Shown in pieces: positions 9,814 through 20,810 of a DNA stretch of 64,000 nucleotides. Origin of the DNA: Prorocentrum cordatum. Its lineage: Eukaryota > Sar > Dinophyceae > Prorocentrales > Prorocentraceae. The stretch is from contig CAUYUJ010017895.1 of the NCBI GenBank assembly GCA_963575745.1, positions 135,001-199,000 on the forward strand, written 5' to 3'. Below the pieces are notes generated by a model that ran no database searches, was not told the DNA's origin, and saw nothing but the letters and a program-made list of their open reading frames with translations. A program made the position numbers and the translations under genes. Position 1 is the first letter of the stretch, and each line of letters starts with the position of its first letter.

Positions 9814-10000
9814 CCCCAGACATGATCGCGACGTAAAAAAATCAGGACGGGAGGTTTCTGCATATTTTCGGCCTCGGGGGGCCCTCGCCGGGCCTCGGGA
9901 GCGTCAAAAAACGACTCAGGACGAGAAACCGGCCCCGGGGAAAGGGGCGGGACTTCCGGGGACGCCGTCTTGAAAAAATCAGGACGTCGCATGTCTGGGG
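9814..10000 (+). mobile_element. IR-H element, copy 2
   Basis: 187 bp, from CCCCAGACATG to CATGTCTGGGG, a perfect 11-bp terminal inverted repeat. Both subterminal regions contain an AAAAAATCAGGACG motif. The centre holds TTTTCGGCCTC and CTCGGGAGCGTCAAAAAACG. This is the best-preserved copy. Confidence 0.85.
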
Positions 10001-10006
10001 CTGGAT

Positions 10007-10190
10007 CCAGACCCAAACCCCCAGTCACGGCGGGAAGTCTGTCTCACTTTTCGGCCTCTGGGGGCCCCTTGCCTGGCCTCGGGGCAGGCAACAAAAACGA
10101 CTCGGGATGCCAAAAAGGGTCCCAGGGAAGAGGTCGAAGCCTCTGGGGGTCGACGTCATGAAAAAATCATGGCGTCGGGGGTCGGGGTGG
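10007..10190 (+). mobile_element. IR-H element, copy 3
   Basis: Follows copy 2 in tandem orientation: CCAGACCC at the left, TTTTCGGCCTCTGGGGGCCC in the middle, and GTCGACGTCATGAAAAAATC near the right end. The ends are less clear than in copy 2. Confidence 0.7.
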
Positions 10191-10204
10191 CGGGCGAAGA
10201 ACCG

Positions 10205-10337
10205 TGGAGAAGAGACGCTTCTGCCGCCGGGGGCGTCTGCCCCGGGGCGGCTGGAGAGGTTGTGCCCCTCCAGTGGCACGTCGGGGCGAAGACTTTCCAG
10301 CCGCCGTGGGGCAGGCGTCCCCGACGGCGGAAGAGTC
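10205..10337. repeat. Inverted repeat (hairpin)
   Basis: GCCGCCGGGGGCGTCTGCCCC (about 10220-10240) has an inverted counterpart at about 10310-10335 (GGGGCAGGCGTCCCCGACGG). The inner parts GGCGGCTGGAGAGG and TTTCCAGCCGCC also pair. It is probably a degraded foldback element. Confidence 0.55.
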
Positions 10338-10454
10338 TATCTTATACCGCTCTTCGCCCGGTAAGGGTCCTCCCTACCCCTGAAGCATCGAGCCCCGTCC
10401 TCAGCTTCAGCCTGATCTTCCTCTCCCTGCTCCGTCCCTCCCCTTCCTTCCTGC

Positions 10455-10580
10455 GATCTTCTCCTCCTCATCCTCCTCTTCTTTCCTCCTCCTCCTCCTC
10501 CTCCTCATTTCTCCTCATTCCTGCTCCTCCTCCTCCTTCTCCACTTCCTCCTCCTCCTCCTCCGCCGCCTCCTCCTCTTC
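10455..10580 (+). repeat. (TCC)n tract
   Basis: Interrupted CTC/TCC run. From 10580 to 10832 I see only GC-rich sequence with a short (GT)n at about 10637-10650. Confidence 0.8.
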
Positions 10581-10832
10581 CCTGCGCCATCCGCGCCCTG
10601 CTCCACGTCTTGCTACCCGTCCTCCTCCCCTCTCCATGTGTGTGTGTGTATCCACTACTGGTGTGCACTCCCACTCTGCCACCCAGCCGGCCGAAGCCCG
10701 CCACCCGCGGGACCCTCCCATCTGAGCACACCAGAGGAACACACAACACCGACGGGCGTGCGGGTCCGCACGGGCATGCCGTCGTCCACGCTGCAGCACA
10801 TGCGTGGCGGGAGCCTTGGACACCCGAGACTT

Positions 10833-11009
10833 GTACGCAAGAAATGGGTACAATGCCCAACAACAAATGTTGTCCCAGAACAGCAGCGGCCGCTGTTGGG
10901 CAGGCGGCCTTCTGTCTCAAATGGACACAGGCCGCAGTGGCGCGGACAGCGAGTCCTGTTCAACATAAGCAGGAACTGCTGCTGGGCATTGTACCCATTC
11001 TTTCCGTAC
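10833..11009. mobile_element. Single-copy foldback element
   Basis: AATGGGTACAATGCCCA near the left (about 10844) and TGGGCATTGTACCCATT near the right (about 10983) are inverted repeats. The match continues outwards (TTGTACGCAAG against CTTTCCGTACC), giving arms of about 28-32 bp. I do not see a second copy. Noncoding. Confidence 0.7.
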
Positions 11010-12590
11010 CCATATCGCTCGTGCAGAGGAGCAAGGCGAAGGGCGCGACCCCCGCGCGAGCAGGGCCCGGCGCGCCGCCTCTCGCCAAGGGCGCCGCGCT
11101 CACCTCTTCACGCACTGAGCTCCCGCAGGGGGCGCGGCGCCCAGCTGGCGCACCGCCGCTTCGTCGACGCGCGCGCGGACGCACGTGTCGCTCCTCGCTC
11201 CGGCGCCGCGCAGCCTCCGCCCACGAGAACGGAGCCCCCGCGACTCGGCGCGCGACGCACACTTCTCTCGCTCGCCAGATCTGAGGGCCCGCGCGAGCGG
11301 GCCACTTGTCGCCCTCGCCCAGCTTCGCTCTGAAGTGGTGCTCCCACGCGGGCGCGGTGCATGGCTCGTTCGCGAACGCGCACCGAAAAGCGACAGCGGC
11401 AGGGGGGGGCCGCGCGATGAGCGAACGAAAGGCCGACCTCGCCTACAGTCAAAACGTATAGTAAGGACGAGAGGTAAGGACGCAAGACCCTTGGAGGCCG
11501 AAATTGGATTTTTGGGGCGGGGGGCGGCCAGTGAAAACGACGAAGGACGGGCCGCAGAGGCAAGGACTCAAGGGTACCCTAGAGGAAGGCCCGCGTCCTT
11601 ACTAGGCGCGTTGACTGTAGGCGCCGCGCAGGCTGTGAGTGAAGGTGGCAGCGCTTTGTCGGCGCGGCGCATGCCTTCTGTTTCGGCGCGCTCATCGGAA
11701 ATTGTGCCGCTTCCGCCCCTTAGCGGCTCGCATCGTTTTCCTGCCGCCAAATCGTCGGAAAAGGGGGCCGCGCGCAAGTTCGGTAGGTGGGAGCGCGTTC
11801 CAATCCCGAGATCAGGATGTGCCAAAACTGTTCCTTCTCCTGTGGGAGGGGAATGGGAATAGAGCTCGGTCGTCTTCCCACTCCCCAGGAGGAGAGGGGC
11901 GAGGCAGGCGAAGGACAACGAGGACGCCAGCCTGACAAGCAGGAGAGCGGTAAGTCGAGGCATCGTCCACCCGACTTCGCGCCCGACGAAGTGGCGTATG
12001 CTTCTGACGGCGGCGCGCGCAGTGAGAGCACAGGGGGGTTTTGCGCTGGCGAGCTGGCTGTAGGGGAGCCCTGTACCAGCCAGGAGCTAGCCGCATCGGC
12101 GCTAGACGCCGCGGTGCTTGCTGGGAACACTTCCTCGGTGAGGCCACGAACAGGCGATGCCTGCGCGCGCACCAGGGCAGCGTTTGGATGCCGAGGCTAC
12201 AGCGATCAAATCCTTTTCGCCGAAATATGCCTATCTGCCCCTGCCACCCATTTTCCGCGGAAGTGCATGCGCGCGGTTGGCTTGTTCGTCATGGCATGAT
12301 GCAGATGTTGTGGCGGTTTCAACAAGTCACATTGAGTGCGCGCTCAACGCGCTACTCAGAGCACTCTACTTGAAAGAACGACTGGCGACCCCGATAATAC
12401 CAGGGCGCAGGCCCCGCTTTACGGCCCGGCCGTCCACAGAAAACACAAATAGTCAATGTAACGAAAATGCATGTCATTGGCGTGTTTCTTCTCGGCGCAT
12501 GCATCAGCCGGGAGGCCTTGCTCTGCCGCGCCAAAATCGCTTGAGAGGGCTCCTCGCGCCAAGCCCAGACAAGAGTATCTACTATAACTA
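11010..12590. other. GC-rich stretch, no gene recognised
   Basis: About 1.6 kb without simple repeats. Open frames exist in most readings (for example 11787-12299, plus) but none resembles a family I know. 11470-11600 (GACGCAAGACCCTTGG, ending CAAGGGTACCC) has a weak relative at about 40608-40690. This is the longest low-repeat part of the first 13 kb and the best place there to look for exons with RNA evidence. Confidence 0.4.
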
Positions 12591-12596
12591 GGGCGA

Positions 12597-12642
12597 CTAT
12601 CACTGCTTCCACCACCACCACCACAAACACCGCTACTACTAT

Positions 12643-12684
<42 letters not shown>

Positions 12685-12689
12685 GACTA

Positions 12690-12779
<90 letters not shown>

Positions 12780-12826
12780 TTACTACTACTGCTACTACTA
12801 CTACTACTACTACTACGACTACTACG

Positions 12827-12878
<52 letters not shown>
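12597..12878 (+). repeat. (CTA)n / (CTG)n microsatellite
   Basis: Long ACT/CTA run with an internal (CTG)n block at 12705-12741 and CGA variants. It runs into the N gap, so its true length is unknown. Confidence 0.95.
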
Positions 12879-12978
12879 NNNNNNNNNNNNNNNNNNNNNN
12901 NNNNNNNNNNNNNNNNNNNNNNNNNNNNNNNNNNNNNNNNNNNNNNNNNNNNNNNNNNNNNNNNNNNNNNNNNNNNNN
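12879..12978. other. Assembly gap (100 N)
   Basis: Exactly 100 N, a conventional placeholder length. The gap follows directly on a CTA microsatellite, a common cause of assembly failure. The true gap size is unknown. Confidence 0.99.
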
Positions 12979-13190
12979 ATGCTACGCTTTGATATTCAAC
13001 GCCATGCTACGCAATGTTATGTTCGGGGCCGCTGTGCGATGCCATGCTTTGCGTTGCAAAGCTTTGTGATGCAATTCTTCACTACGCCACGCCACGCCAT
13101 GCTGTGACATACTACGATTTGCGGTGCTCTTCTACGCCATGCCATGCCGTGCTCTACAATGCATCACGTACGCTTTCGGGATCATTGACC
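12979..13190 (+). repeat. Degenerate CCATGCTACG-type array
   Basis: Irregular units around ACGCCATGC, with GATGCCATGCTTTGC and CTACGCCATGCC variants. The style resembles the TAGCA array at 60665-61250. Confidence 0.6.
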
Positions 13191-13256
13191 TGCTCAACAT
13201 CCGACTGTGCGAGTAGAGAGGGGATCCACGCCTTGGCAAGGGATGGGAGGGAGGGG

Positions 13257-13500
13257 TAGGATGTCAGATATGACGCGAGCGCACCTAGCTTGTCCTCCTC
13301 CTCCTCCTCCTCTCCTCCTCCCCCCCTCCTCCTCCTCCTCCTCCTTCCTCCTCCTCCTTCCTCCTCCTCCTCCCTCCTCCTCCTCCTCCTCCTCCTCCTC
13401 CTCCTCCCCCTCCTCCTCCCTCCTCATCCTCGTCATTATCCTCCTCCTCCTCGTCCCTCCTTCTCGTCCCTTCTCCTCCTCCTCCTCCTCCTCCTGCACC
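13257..13500 (+). repeat. (TCC)n tract with a conserved left flank
   Basis: TCC/CTC runs from about 13293. The flank TAGGATGTCAGATATGACGCGAGCGCACCTAG (13257-13288) is almost the same as the sequence before the TCC tract at 28484 (28440-28474). It includes a palindromic TGTCA.ATATGACG core. Confidence 0.8.
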
Positions 13501-13504
13501 TCCC

Positions 13505-13675
13505 CCAGCAGCCGGGCGAAAGCAGCAGGGCGAACGCAGCCGGGCGAAACCAGCCGGGCGAAACCAGCCCGGGCGAAACCAGCGTCGGGCGAAACCAGCC
13601 TGGGCGAAACCAGCGCCAGGCGAAACCAGCCGGGCGAAACCAGCCCCGGGCGAAACCAGCGGTTTCCAGGCGAGT
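13505..13675 (+). repeat. GGGCGAAACCAGCC minisatellite
   Basis: About ten units of 14-22 bp, each GGGCGAAACCAGC with short variable linkers. It encodes Gly/Arg/Asn/Gln/Pro repeats in some frames. From 13680 to 13960 I see nothing recognisable. Confidence 0.85.
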
Positions 13676-13959
13676 CGGGAGATCAATAGCCCCAGCCTGG
13701 TCGGATGGGGAGCATTGGTCTTGTAAGTGCCACCCTGATGGATCGAGTACTCAGTAGTCGGGGAGCTGTCTGGTCGATGCAAGGAAGTTGCATTTTCCGT
13801 CCACATTATTGTGCCGCCCCGTGCGGAATTGGCGATGTCCTGCAACTGTCCTGCGCGCTGCCGAGTAACTGACTGGGTACCCTTCTAAGTGGAGCTGCTC
13901 TTGGCGTCGAAACTGGTTTAACATCGGGCTTTTTCGCAAGGAAGCTAGAATGAGTTCGT

Positions 13960-14300
13960 TGTTCAATGATGTTAGCGCTTTCTCGCCTATTCGCTTCCTA
14001 TTTGATTCTGAGGCATCAGGTTCACCGTGGCTCCACGATGGCTCCAAGTGGGGCCTGGAAGAGCTCCGAGAGGGGCTCTGAGGACTCCCACGAGCGCCCA
14101 AGTAGAGGCCCAAGACAGCTCCAGAAGGCACCCCAGAAGGCCCCCAGGCGGCCCAAGAACGGGCATCAGGAGATGGCAAGCCGCAAGGTGGCCCCGAAAC
14201 AGTCCCACGATGCTCCAAAGACAGCCCCAGGAGGCCCCAAGGTAGCCCCGAGGTGGCTCACGACGGTGCGAGGAAGACCCAACAGGCTTACAGGAGGCCT
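13960..14300 (+). repeat. CCAAGAGGCCC-type array, block 2
   Basis: A header (CAATGATGTTAGCGCTTTCTCGCC...TTCGCTTCC, about 13965-14001) is followed by degenerate CCCAAGA/CCCCAGGAGGCCCC units. A second header (CAATGATGTTGGTTTTCTCGCC) occurs at about 14320, about 355 bp later. Confidence 0.7.
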
Positions 14301-14424
14301 CAAAATCTCAGTACGTTCCAATGATGTTGGTTTTCTCGCCTTTTCACTGCCACTGGAGTTCTGAGGTCTCAAGGTACGAGGCCGATGTGGCATCACAGCA
14401 GCAATTCGGCCCCTGACTTTCGTC

Positions 14425-14560
14425 CTGGGTTCGGGTCAGTGAAGTGATGAATTTCGGGGTCCTTACGTGGGAAAAACATCACTTCACTAATCTGGGGCCC
14501 CTGGCGTCTCAGTGGGCCCTGGGGCCCAAAATTAATGAAGTGATGGTTTGCGGGCCTCGG
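14425..14560. repeat. GTGAAGTGATG inverted and direct motifs
   Basis: AGTGAAGTGATGAA at about 14438, its inverse CATCACTTCACT at about 14478, and AATGAAGTGATGG at about 14534. The intervening GGGGCCC-rich DNA can also pair. I see nothing else in 14560-14980 except a short ATCGTCATCC motif. Confidence 0.45.
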
Positions 14561-14984
14561 ACAAGGTGGCTCCAAGATCGCCGAAGGTGAAGGCTCCGAA
14601 GACCCCCTGCGAGAGCCCCGGCAGACACAAAAGGCAGCACCAAGGGGGACCCCGAGCGGCCCCATGAGCGGGTACTTATCGAGTGGTGGCAGGCCCTAGG
14701 ACGGCCCCTCCATGCTGGCCAGGGCGGCCCCCGAGAGGCCTCCAGGAGGCCGAGATCCTGCCGGGACTCTCGTGGCAATGCGGGATGACGATGAATACAA
14801 AAAAATGGGGGGAGGACGATTAACAAAAAAAGAGTTCCCTGCTCTTTCTGCAATTGTCTGACTGGAGGAGAGCGATTCAACAACTAGTTTTCCAGCCCGC
14901 GGCCGGTTTTTTCTAATCGTCATCCAGGGCGCCGCCGCGTGAACACGACCCCCGGTCATTTATTAATCGTCATCCTCCATTATC

Positions 14985-15440
14985 TGGTTGGTGCTGGCTT
15001 TCTCGCCTTTTCGCTTCCTACTGGGCTCTGGGGCCTCCGAAGGGCTCCACGTGGGGCCTGGCAAGGGCTCCAAGTGGGGCCCCAAAGACCCCCACGCGCG
15101 CCCAAGACGAGACCCAAGGGAGCTCCAGGCGGGCCCCCAGAGAGCCCCCCCCCCCCCCGGGCGGCCCAGGAACGGGCATCGAGGGGTGGCAGGCCCGAAG
15201 ATGGCCCCGAGACAGGCCAAAGATCTTCCCCACGGAGTCCCAAGGGGCTCCCAAATGACTCCGAGGCGGCCCAAGATGGTCCAAGACAGCCCAATAGATG
15301 CCCAAGAGACCCCAACTCATCAAAAACTGTCGGTCCTTCTGTGAGTTCGGCGTTCTCGCCTCTCTGCTTCCAATGAGCTTCAGAGCGCCCAAAGATGGCC
15401 CCCAGAAGACTCCAAAAGCGAACGCTACCGACACCCATCA
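14985..15440 (+). repeat. CCAAGAGGCCC-type array, block 3
   Basis: Headers GGCTTTCTCGCCTTTTCGCTTCC (about 14996-15018) and GGCGTTCTCGCCTCTCTGCTTCC (about 15349-15371) are again about 355 bp apart. Degenerate CCAAGACGAGACCC-type units lie between them. From 15440 to 15720 I see no feature. Confidence 0.7.
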
Positions 15441-15722
15441 CCCGTTCAGCCCCCACTAGCCTGCAAGCGAACGCCAACAGAGATGCAATTTAGGCTGGCG
15501 GAGTGAGCGACACAATGAGATTCGGCGGGCCCCCTGTGGGTGCAGGGCGGCCTTGGTCGCACTGACAGCGGAATGTGCCAGAGTTGGGCTCCGGCCGTTC
15601 GACTGGCCCGCTGACCTCTGATGCGGGCATCCGCTCCCCGACTCTCCTGAGGGCCTCAAGTTGGCACAAACACGCACGCACATACGGTCTTGGCGTCGCG
15701 GCCACGCGCGCGGAACGCGCGC

Positions 15723-15725
<3 letters not shown>

Positions 15726-15818
<93 letters not shown>

Positions 15819-16085
15819 ACGCACACGCACACGCACACGCACAGACAGACAGACAGATAGACAGACAGACAGACAGACAGACCGACAGACAGACCGACAG
15901 GCAGACACAAACACACACACACACACGCGCGCGCACACGCACACGCGCAGACACGCACAAACACACAAACACACAAACACACAAACACACAACACACAAA
16001 CACACAAACAAACAAACAAACAATCAAACAAACAAACAAACAAACACACAAACAAACAAACAAACAAACAAACAAACAAACAACC
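15726..16085 (+). repeat. (AC)n - (ACAG)n - (AAAC)n compound microsatellite
   Basis: (AC)n with (ACGC)n to about 15842, then (ACAG)n to about 15908, then (AC)n with CG variants, then (AAAC)n to about 16085. All six frames are open in places because the units lack stops. None is coding. Confidence 0.95.
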
Positions 16086-16339
16086 AGCACACCGCTTAAA
16101 CATTCCGTGGCCCATGGATCTCCAGAGGCGCTCAGATGGTTCTCAAGACGGCTCAAGTGAGCCTCAATTCGGCACACCCATCACGCACTTCATGCCGCAT
16201 GGATGCCTCGTGGCCCTCATTTGGCCCCCAAACGGCCCCAAGAGAGGCCCAGAAGCGACCGGGAAAGCCACAGGAGGCCCCGGCCCCTCAGGCGAAGCCA
16301 CGATAGCCCCAAGAAAAACGTTGCAACGATTGGTACCGA

Positions 16340-16570
16340 CCCTCGTCGAGCTTGAAGTCAGAAGTCCAGCTTAGCTGCCGCGATACGCGACACGCAACAC
16401 GTAGCGTATTGGCACGGAGCTCAACACGCAGGTTGAAAACGTACGTTTGGCGCGATACATTCGCCAAAACGTGGCCCAACATGTACCGAGCCAACACGCA
16501 GCGTGTTGACACGGACGTTTTGAACACGACACGTGCTGCATGTCGAAACGGGGGTATCGAGGCAGCTAAT
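16340..16570 (+). repeat. Degenerate CAACACGCAGCGT repeats
   Basis: CAACACGTAGCGT, CAACACGCAGGTTG and CAACACGCAGCGTGTTGAC occur at about 16395, 16430 and 16491, with CGTACGTTTGGCG/CATTCGCCAAAACG inverted motifs between them. From 16100 to 16330 the DNA resembles a diverged CCAAGAGG array. Confidence 0.5.
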
Positions 16571-16576
16571 GAGTAA

Positions 16577-16751
16577 CGTTTAACCAATCCCCATCCCCAG
16601 CGGCGTGGACTGGGCCCCGCTGGTCGATTTACTCTCCTGGATGGGGATTGGGTCGTTCTCTTCGGGTTTCGAGGGGCGTATCCCCAAGTGGGGTGGTAAT
16701 TTGGTGGGAGTCGCGAAGGCGATGGAAATGGGGTTGGGGATCGGTTAAACG
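16577..16751 (+). mobile_element. IR-F element, copy 1
   Basis: 175 bp. The left end CGTTTAACCAATCCCCA pairs with the right end TGGGGATCGGTTAAACG. Internal GGGTTTCGAGGGGCGTATCC and GGTAATTTGG.GGGAGTC blocks match 25848-26022, which has the same length. Noncoding. Confidence 0.85.
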
Positions 16752-16916
16752 ATGCCGAGCTAAGAACCCAGGCCCCACGCTCGTGTCCCCTCGAGGGCCC
16801 GTGCCGCGGAGCCCCTCCACTGTGGCGGGGCCTCAGAGGCTGCACAGGCAGCCCGTGGACCACGAGCACTATACTTCCCCCGGGCTACAGGGCTCCCCCC
16901 GGGCTACAAGCGCCCT

Positions 16917-17178
16917 CCCATGATTGGCCTGTTTTCCACCACCACCACTATAAGTTGGAGGGGGGAAGGAGGTGGAGGACGAGGAGGAGGAGGAGGAGGA
17001 CGAGGAGAAGAAGGAGAAGAAGGAGGAGGAGGAGGTGGAGGAGGAGGAGGACGAGGAGGAGGAGGAGGACGAGGAGAAGAAGGAGAAGGAGGAGGAGGTG
17101 GAGGAGGAGGAGGAGGAGGACGAGGAGGAGGACACCTTCCCCCTCCAACTGATGATGGTGGTGGAGAACAAGCCCATG
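16917..17178 (+). mobile_element. IR-I element, copy 1, with internal (GGA)n
   Basis: Left GGCCTGTTTTCCACCACC...AAGTTGGAGGGGGGAAGG. Right CCTTCCCCCTCCAACT...GGTGGTGGAGAACAAGCC, its inverted counterpart. Between them is a GGA/GAC purine array of about 165 bp. CCCATGAT is present directly outside both ends, so it may be an 8-bp target duplication. The same architecture occurs at 59561-59735 and 63791-64000. Confidence 0.8.
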
Positions 17179-17179
17179 A

Positions 17180-17566
17180 TCCCACCCCCAGGGCTGCACG
17201 TTGGAGGCGGCCGGGGGGTCTGAGCAGAGCTCGGCCAAGACGGGGGCACACGGGCAGAGTCTGCTCGACATCGGCCCCCAGTGCCCTCCCGGGGTCCATC
17301 CGATGCAGGTACTCACCCCAGAGATCCGTGCCTGACGGCCCCGCGGCCCGAACAGGGCCCCCGGAGGACGAAGATGACGAGCAACAGAAACTAACGACAC
17401 ATAAGCGAAACGCTCTCCGAACCCACAGCCTGGGCCACCTCAGACCTCCAACCGGCTCCGAGCTGCAGAAACGCCCCGCGGAACACCGAAAAGGATCGAG
17501 GCACCAAACCTGCAGCCTCCGATCTGGCCAGGGGGGCTCTCCTCGGCCGCCCCCGGGCCATACGTT
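17180..17566. other. No feature recognised
   Basis: GC-rich DNA of about 385 bp between the IR-I and IR-G elements. No protein family recognised. Confidence 0.4.
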
Positions 17567-17798
17567 GAGCAGGGACCGACCGTCCTGGCATTCCTATAGT
17601 CATGCCACGAAATGTTTCTAGAACCCAGAAAATGTTCTAAGAACAAGAGCAGTGTTCTTAGAACATAAACCCGATGCGATAAAACGAGACAGACTCCGCC
17701 AGAGATGTTCTAAGAACATTTCGTGGGAACCATAAAAGGCTCTTAGAACGTTGCTTGGTAGGGCTGCAGGCGAGCCAGGACGCTTCGCCACTGCTTGA
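17567..17798 (+). mobile_element. IR-G element, copy 2
   Basis: TGAGCAGGGACCGACCGTCC at the left and CGCTTCGCCACTGCTTGA at the right. Palindromic TGTTCTAAGAACA occurs at about 17634 and 17705, and GTTCTTAGAAC at 17652. A minus-strand frame through the element stays partly open, as in the other copies, but no family is recognised. Confidence 0.85.
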
Positions 17799-17799
17799 G

Positions 17800-18730
17800 C
17801 CTCTGGGCCATACTGGGACCCCGCGAGCGGCAGGGGCCGGCGCAGGGCGCTCCTCCTGTGTCAGGCCCTTCTCCCGCAGGAAGGCCTTCGGCGGGGGGGG
17901 GGGGGGCGGCTGCCCAGCCCTCCAAGGACAGAGTCAGGACGGAGTCCTGCTCGCCGTGGCCCGCGCCCTGGGGGGCCCTCGCCAGGCTCCGGGGCCGTGG
18001 GCTTTTTTTGACAGGGCCTCGGGATGAATGCCCTCCAGGGCACAAGGCGCTAGCTCCCGCAAACAAACGCCTCAGCTGTACGAGACTGCCGCCACTGGTT
18101 GCCTCCTTTGAGGTCCGCAACAGCAGTCAGTCGGAGCCCACGGGTGCGGCTGGGGAGCGGAAAGCTGGCAGCCGCAGCGCGAGCCTCTACGAGGCGGAGC
18201 GCTTCCGAGACACACGGAGAGAGAGCCGCGACGTCAGGGGGCCCTGGACGGGAAGCATCCCCGCAGAGCACCCTGACAGCAGCCGGCAGAGGTGGAGAGG
18301 CGGGTCGAGGAGTAGGAGGTCGACGGATGACGGGGACGAGAGCGCGGCAGTGCGCACGTGAGCTGTTCACGGGGCATCGTGGCCGTCCGGACCACAGATC
18401 TCCAGGCATGTTGCCGGCACTGAGGCGAGAGCACGATTCTTGAACAAGGTGTGGGGACGTCTCAGGCGAAACGGCTGACGGACCGGGTGGTAGCCTGCTC
18501 GGGTCTCGGGTTCCCCGTCCCCCCTGTAGGACTCTTCGGCGTCTTCCACCACCATCAGCACCCCTCAGCGAAGTGCTATCAGTGAAAGAAAACTCTGATC
18601 TCTGGGTGGCGCCCCCTCCTCGTCTTGTGGGCCCCAAGACTACACCTCCACCACCACCACCTCCATCCACCCTCCCACCTTGATCATACTCTTCCTCTCC
18701 TCTGTCCTGGGAGAGGGAGAGGGCGAGGGT
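17800..18730. other. No feature recognised
   Basis: About 930 bp of GC-rich DNA with a short poly-G at 17885-17905. No gene, RNA or known repeat is visible. A candidate low-repeat stretch for transcript mapping. Confidence 0.35.
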
Positions 18731-18832
18731 GGTGGTGGTGGTGGTGGTGGTGGTGGTGGTGGTGGTGGTGGTGGTGGTGGTGGCGGTGGCGGTGGTGGTG
18801 GTGATGGAGGTGGTGGTGATGGTGGTGGTGTA
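18731..18832 (+). repeat. (GGT)n microsatellite
   Basis: GGT run with GGC and GAT interruptions. On the opposite strand it reads as a poly-His-type open frame, which is an artefact. Confidence 0.95.
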
Positions 18833-19084
18833 TATTCTTCGGCCCCCGTACCCCTTCCTCAGTCTCCCCTCCCGACCTCGCCCTCCTCCTCCCTTTCCTC
18901 GTTTCGGGCGTGGCCTGGATAGTCCGACGACGCTGGCGTGAAGCCGCGGCGGAGTCACCCCAGACCCCCGAAAGTCTATGTTTCTGGCGTTTCTTCTGCT
19001 CCGAAGGGTGCCCTTGGGAAGGGTGCCCTTGGGAAAGTTTACGTTTATGGCGTTTTTTCCTCTTCGATTGAGGGGTCTGCGGCC

Positions 19085-19694
19085 GGCGTGCAAGGAACCC
19101 GCTGGCACACCACCCGGTATGAGGCTCGTCGAGAGGCTGCCTCCTCCTCCTGCCGGGGGGGGGGCAGTGGCTCGAGGACCATAGCCCAACGGGGCACGGC
19201 GCAGCCCTCAGAGCCGACGCAGGGGGGCCTCCTCCTCCTCCTCCTCCTCCTCCTCCTCCTCCTCCTGCTCCTCCTCCTTCTGCTCCTCCTCCTCCTCCTC
19301 CTCCTCCTCCTCCTCCTCCTGCTCCTTCTCCTCCCCCTCTCCTCCTGCTGCTGCTGCCTCTCTCCTCCCTCCCGCCTCCCTCCCTCCTCCTCCTCCTCCT
19401 CCTTCTCCTCCTCCTCCTCCTCCTCCTCCTCCTCCTCATCCTCCTCCTTTCTCCTCCTCCTCCTCCTCCTCCTCCTCCGCATCCTCCTCCTCCGAATGCT
19501 CCTGCTGGCACACCACCTGGTGAGGCTCGTCCAGAGGCTGCCTCCTCCTCCTCCTGCCGAGGGTGAGCAGTGGCTCGAGGACCATAGCCCAACGGGGCAC
19601 GGGGCAGCCCTCAGAGCCGACGCAGGGGGCCTCTCCTCCCCTCCTCCTCCTCCTCTCCTCCTCCTCCTCCTCCTCCTCCTCCTCCTCCTCCTCC

Positions 19695-19728
<34 letters not shown>

Positions 19729-19985
19729 TCTCTCCTCCTGCTCCTGCCCTCCTCCTCCTCCTGCTCCCTGCTCTCTGCTCCTCCTCCTCCTCTCCTACCC
19801 CCTCCTCCTCCTCCTCCTCCTCTCCTCCCCTCCGCTCCTCCTCCTCTCCTCCTCCTCCTCCTCCTCCTCCTCATTCCTCCTCCTCCGCATGCTCCTCTCC
19901 TCCTCCTCCTCCTCCTCCTCCTCCTCCTCCTCCTCCTCCTCCTCCTCCGCTTCCTCCTCCTCCTCCTCCTCCTCCTCCGGGGCGA
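19085..19985 (+). repeat. Large (CTC)n region with a duplicated 125-bp linker
   Basis: CTC/TCC-rich DNA at about 19229-19500 and 19635-19980. Each half is preceded by a linker of about 125 bp (GCTGGCACACCACC, then GGAGGCTCGT-like, then TGGCTCGAGGACCATAGCCC, then AGAGCCGACGCAGGGGG) at about 19100-19228 and 19502-19634. An (ATC)n block lies at 19698-19730. The whole unit has therefore been duplicated head to tail. Confidence 0.85.
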
Positions 19986-20138
19986 GCTTTGGAGGGGGCC
20001 CCTGTCAATGCCCAGGCCGCCGCGCGCCCCCACGGAGCCCGAGGCACTGCCCGCAGAGGCCAGGGCCCCTGCTTTTAGAGTATGGCGACTGGAAGCAACG
20101 CCTGGTCAAGGCCTACCAGGCGGCGTCGATGTCCATGG

Positions 20139-20310
20139 CCCAGACATGATCGCGTCGTAAAACAATGAGTTTGGCCATTTTGGGCCTCCGGGGCCCTCGC
20201 CGGGCCTCGGGCCGTCAAAAAACGATGCAGGATGAGAAACTGGTCCCGGGGAAACGGTCGGGGCTTCCGGGGACCCCGTCCTGAAAAAATCAGGACGTCG
20301 CATGTCTGGG
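20139..20310 (+). mobile_element. IR-H element, copy 4
   Basis: 172 bp. CCCAGACATGATCGCG at the left and CGTCGCATGTCTGGG at the right. The internal GCCATTTTGGGCCTCCGG, CGGGCCGTCAAAAAACGA and CCTGAAAAAATCAGGACG blocks match the other copies. Confidence 0.85.
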
Positions 20311-20810
20311 GGTGGGCGCCCACCCCCCTCGTCTTCCTCCGCGGCCAGGAGGAGCTGCACCAGCGATGGAAGCCTCCCCAATCCAATCAAAGTGCGGCCA
20401 GGTTGGGCTCAGAACACGAACGCGCTGGGTGCTGCACCGCAGCTCTGGACCGCTCGCCGTACCTCGGATACCGTCGCGGGGAGAACCAACGTCGCGGGGA
20501 GAACCAGGCGAGATCAGATGCCCGGGGGCTCCGAGAGAGCGTGGGTGCACGACGTAGACATCAAGATTCGTAAGTCCGCGAGGATGTCTTGGGTACAGCT
20601 TCGGCCCAAGCTGGCCTGCATACACCCTGCAGGGTGGGCAATGCCCACCACGGGGAAAGAAACAAAGCGAGTTAGCCCGAGCCAGACTCGACACCTGCCA
20701 AAAGGTCGGACCCTCGGCTGCCGCCCGCAGCCTCAAACAAGCGCAGCGAAAACGCCACCCTGCTGAGCCGACTGCGGCCGGCACCAGAAGAGTCCCCTGC
20801 TCGGGGGCGG
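20311..20810. other. No feature recognised
   Basis: About 500 bp with a short direct duplication (GTCGCGGGGAGAACCA at about 20472 and 20489). No known protein in any frame. Confidence 0.4.

Noticed and set aside
9168-10028. Long open frames on both strands over the 9.4-9.6 kb purine tract (poly-Gly, poly-Leu, poly-Pro, poly-Ser)
   Set aside because: They are translations of GGA/TCC repeats, which lack stop codons in most frames. The same holds for frames at 13.3, 17.0, 19.2-20.0, 21.8-22.2, 28.3, 42.5, 53.3, 62.0 and 63.9 kb.
20160-20190. Possible spliced-leader relic (GGCCATTTTGGGCC at about 20171)
   Set aside because: The dinoflagellate spliced leader contains GCCATTTTGGCTCAAG. Here the match stops after CCATTTTGG, and the sequence is part of the IR-H interior.
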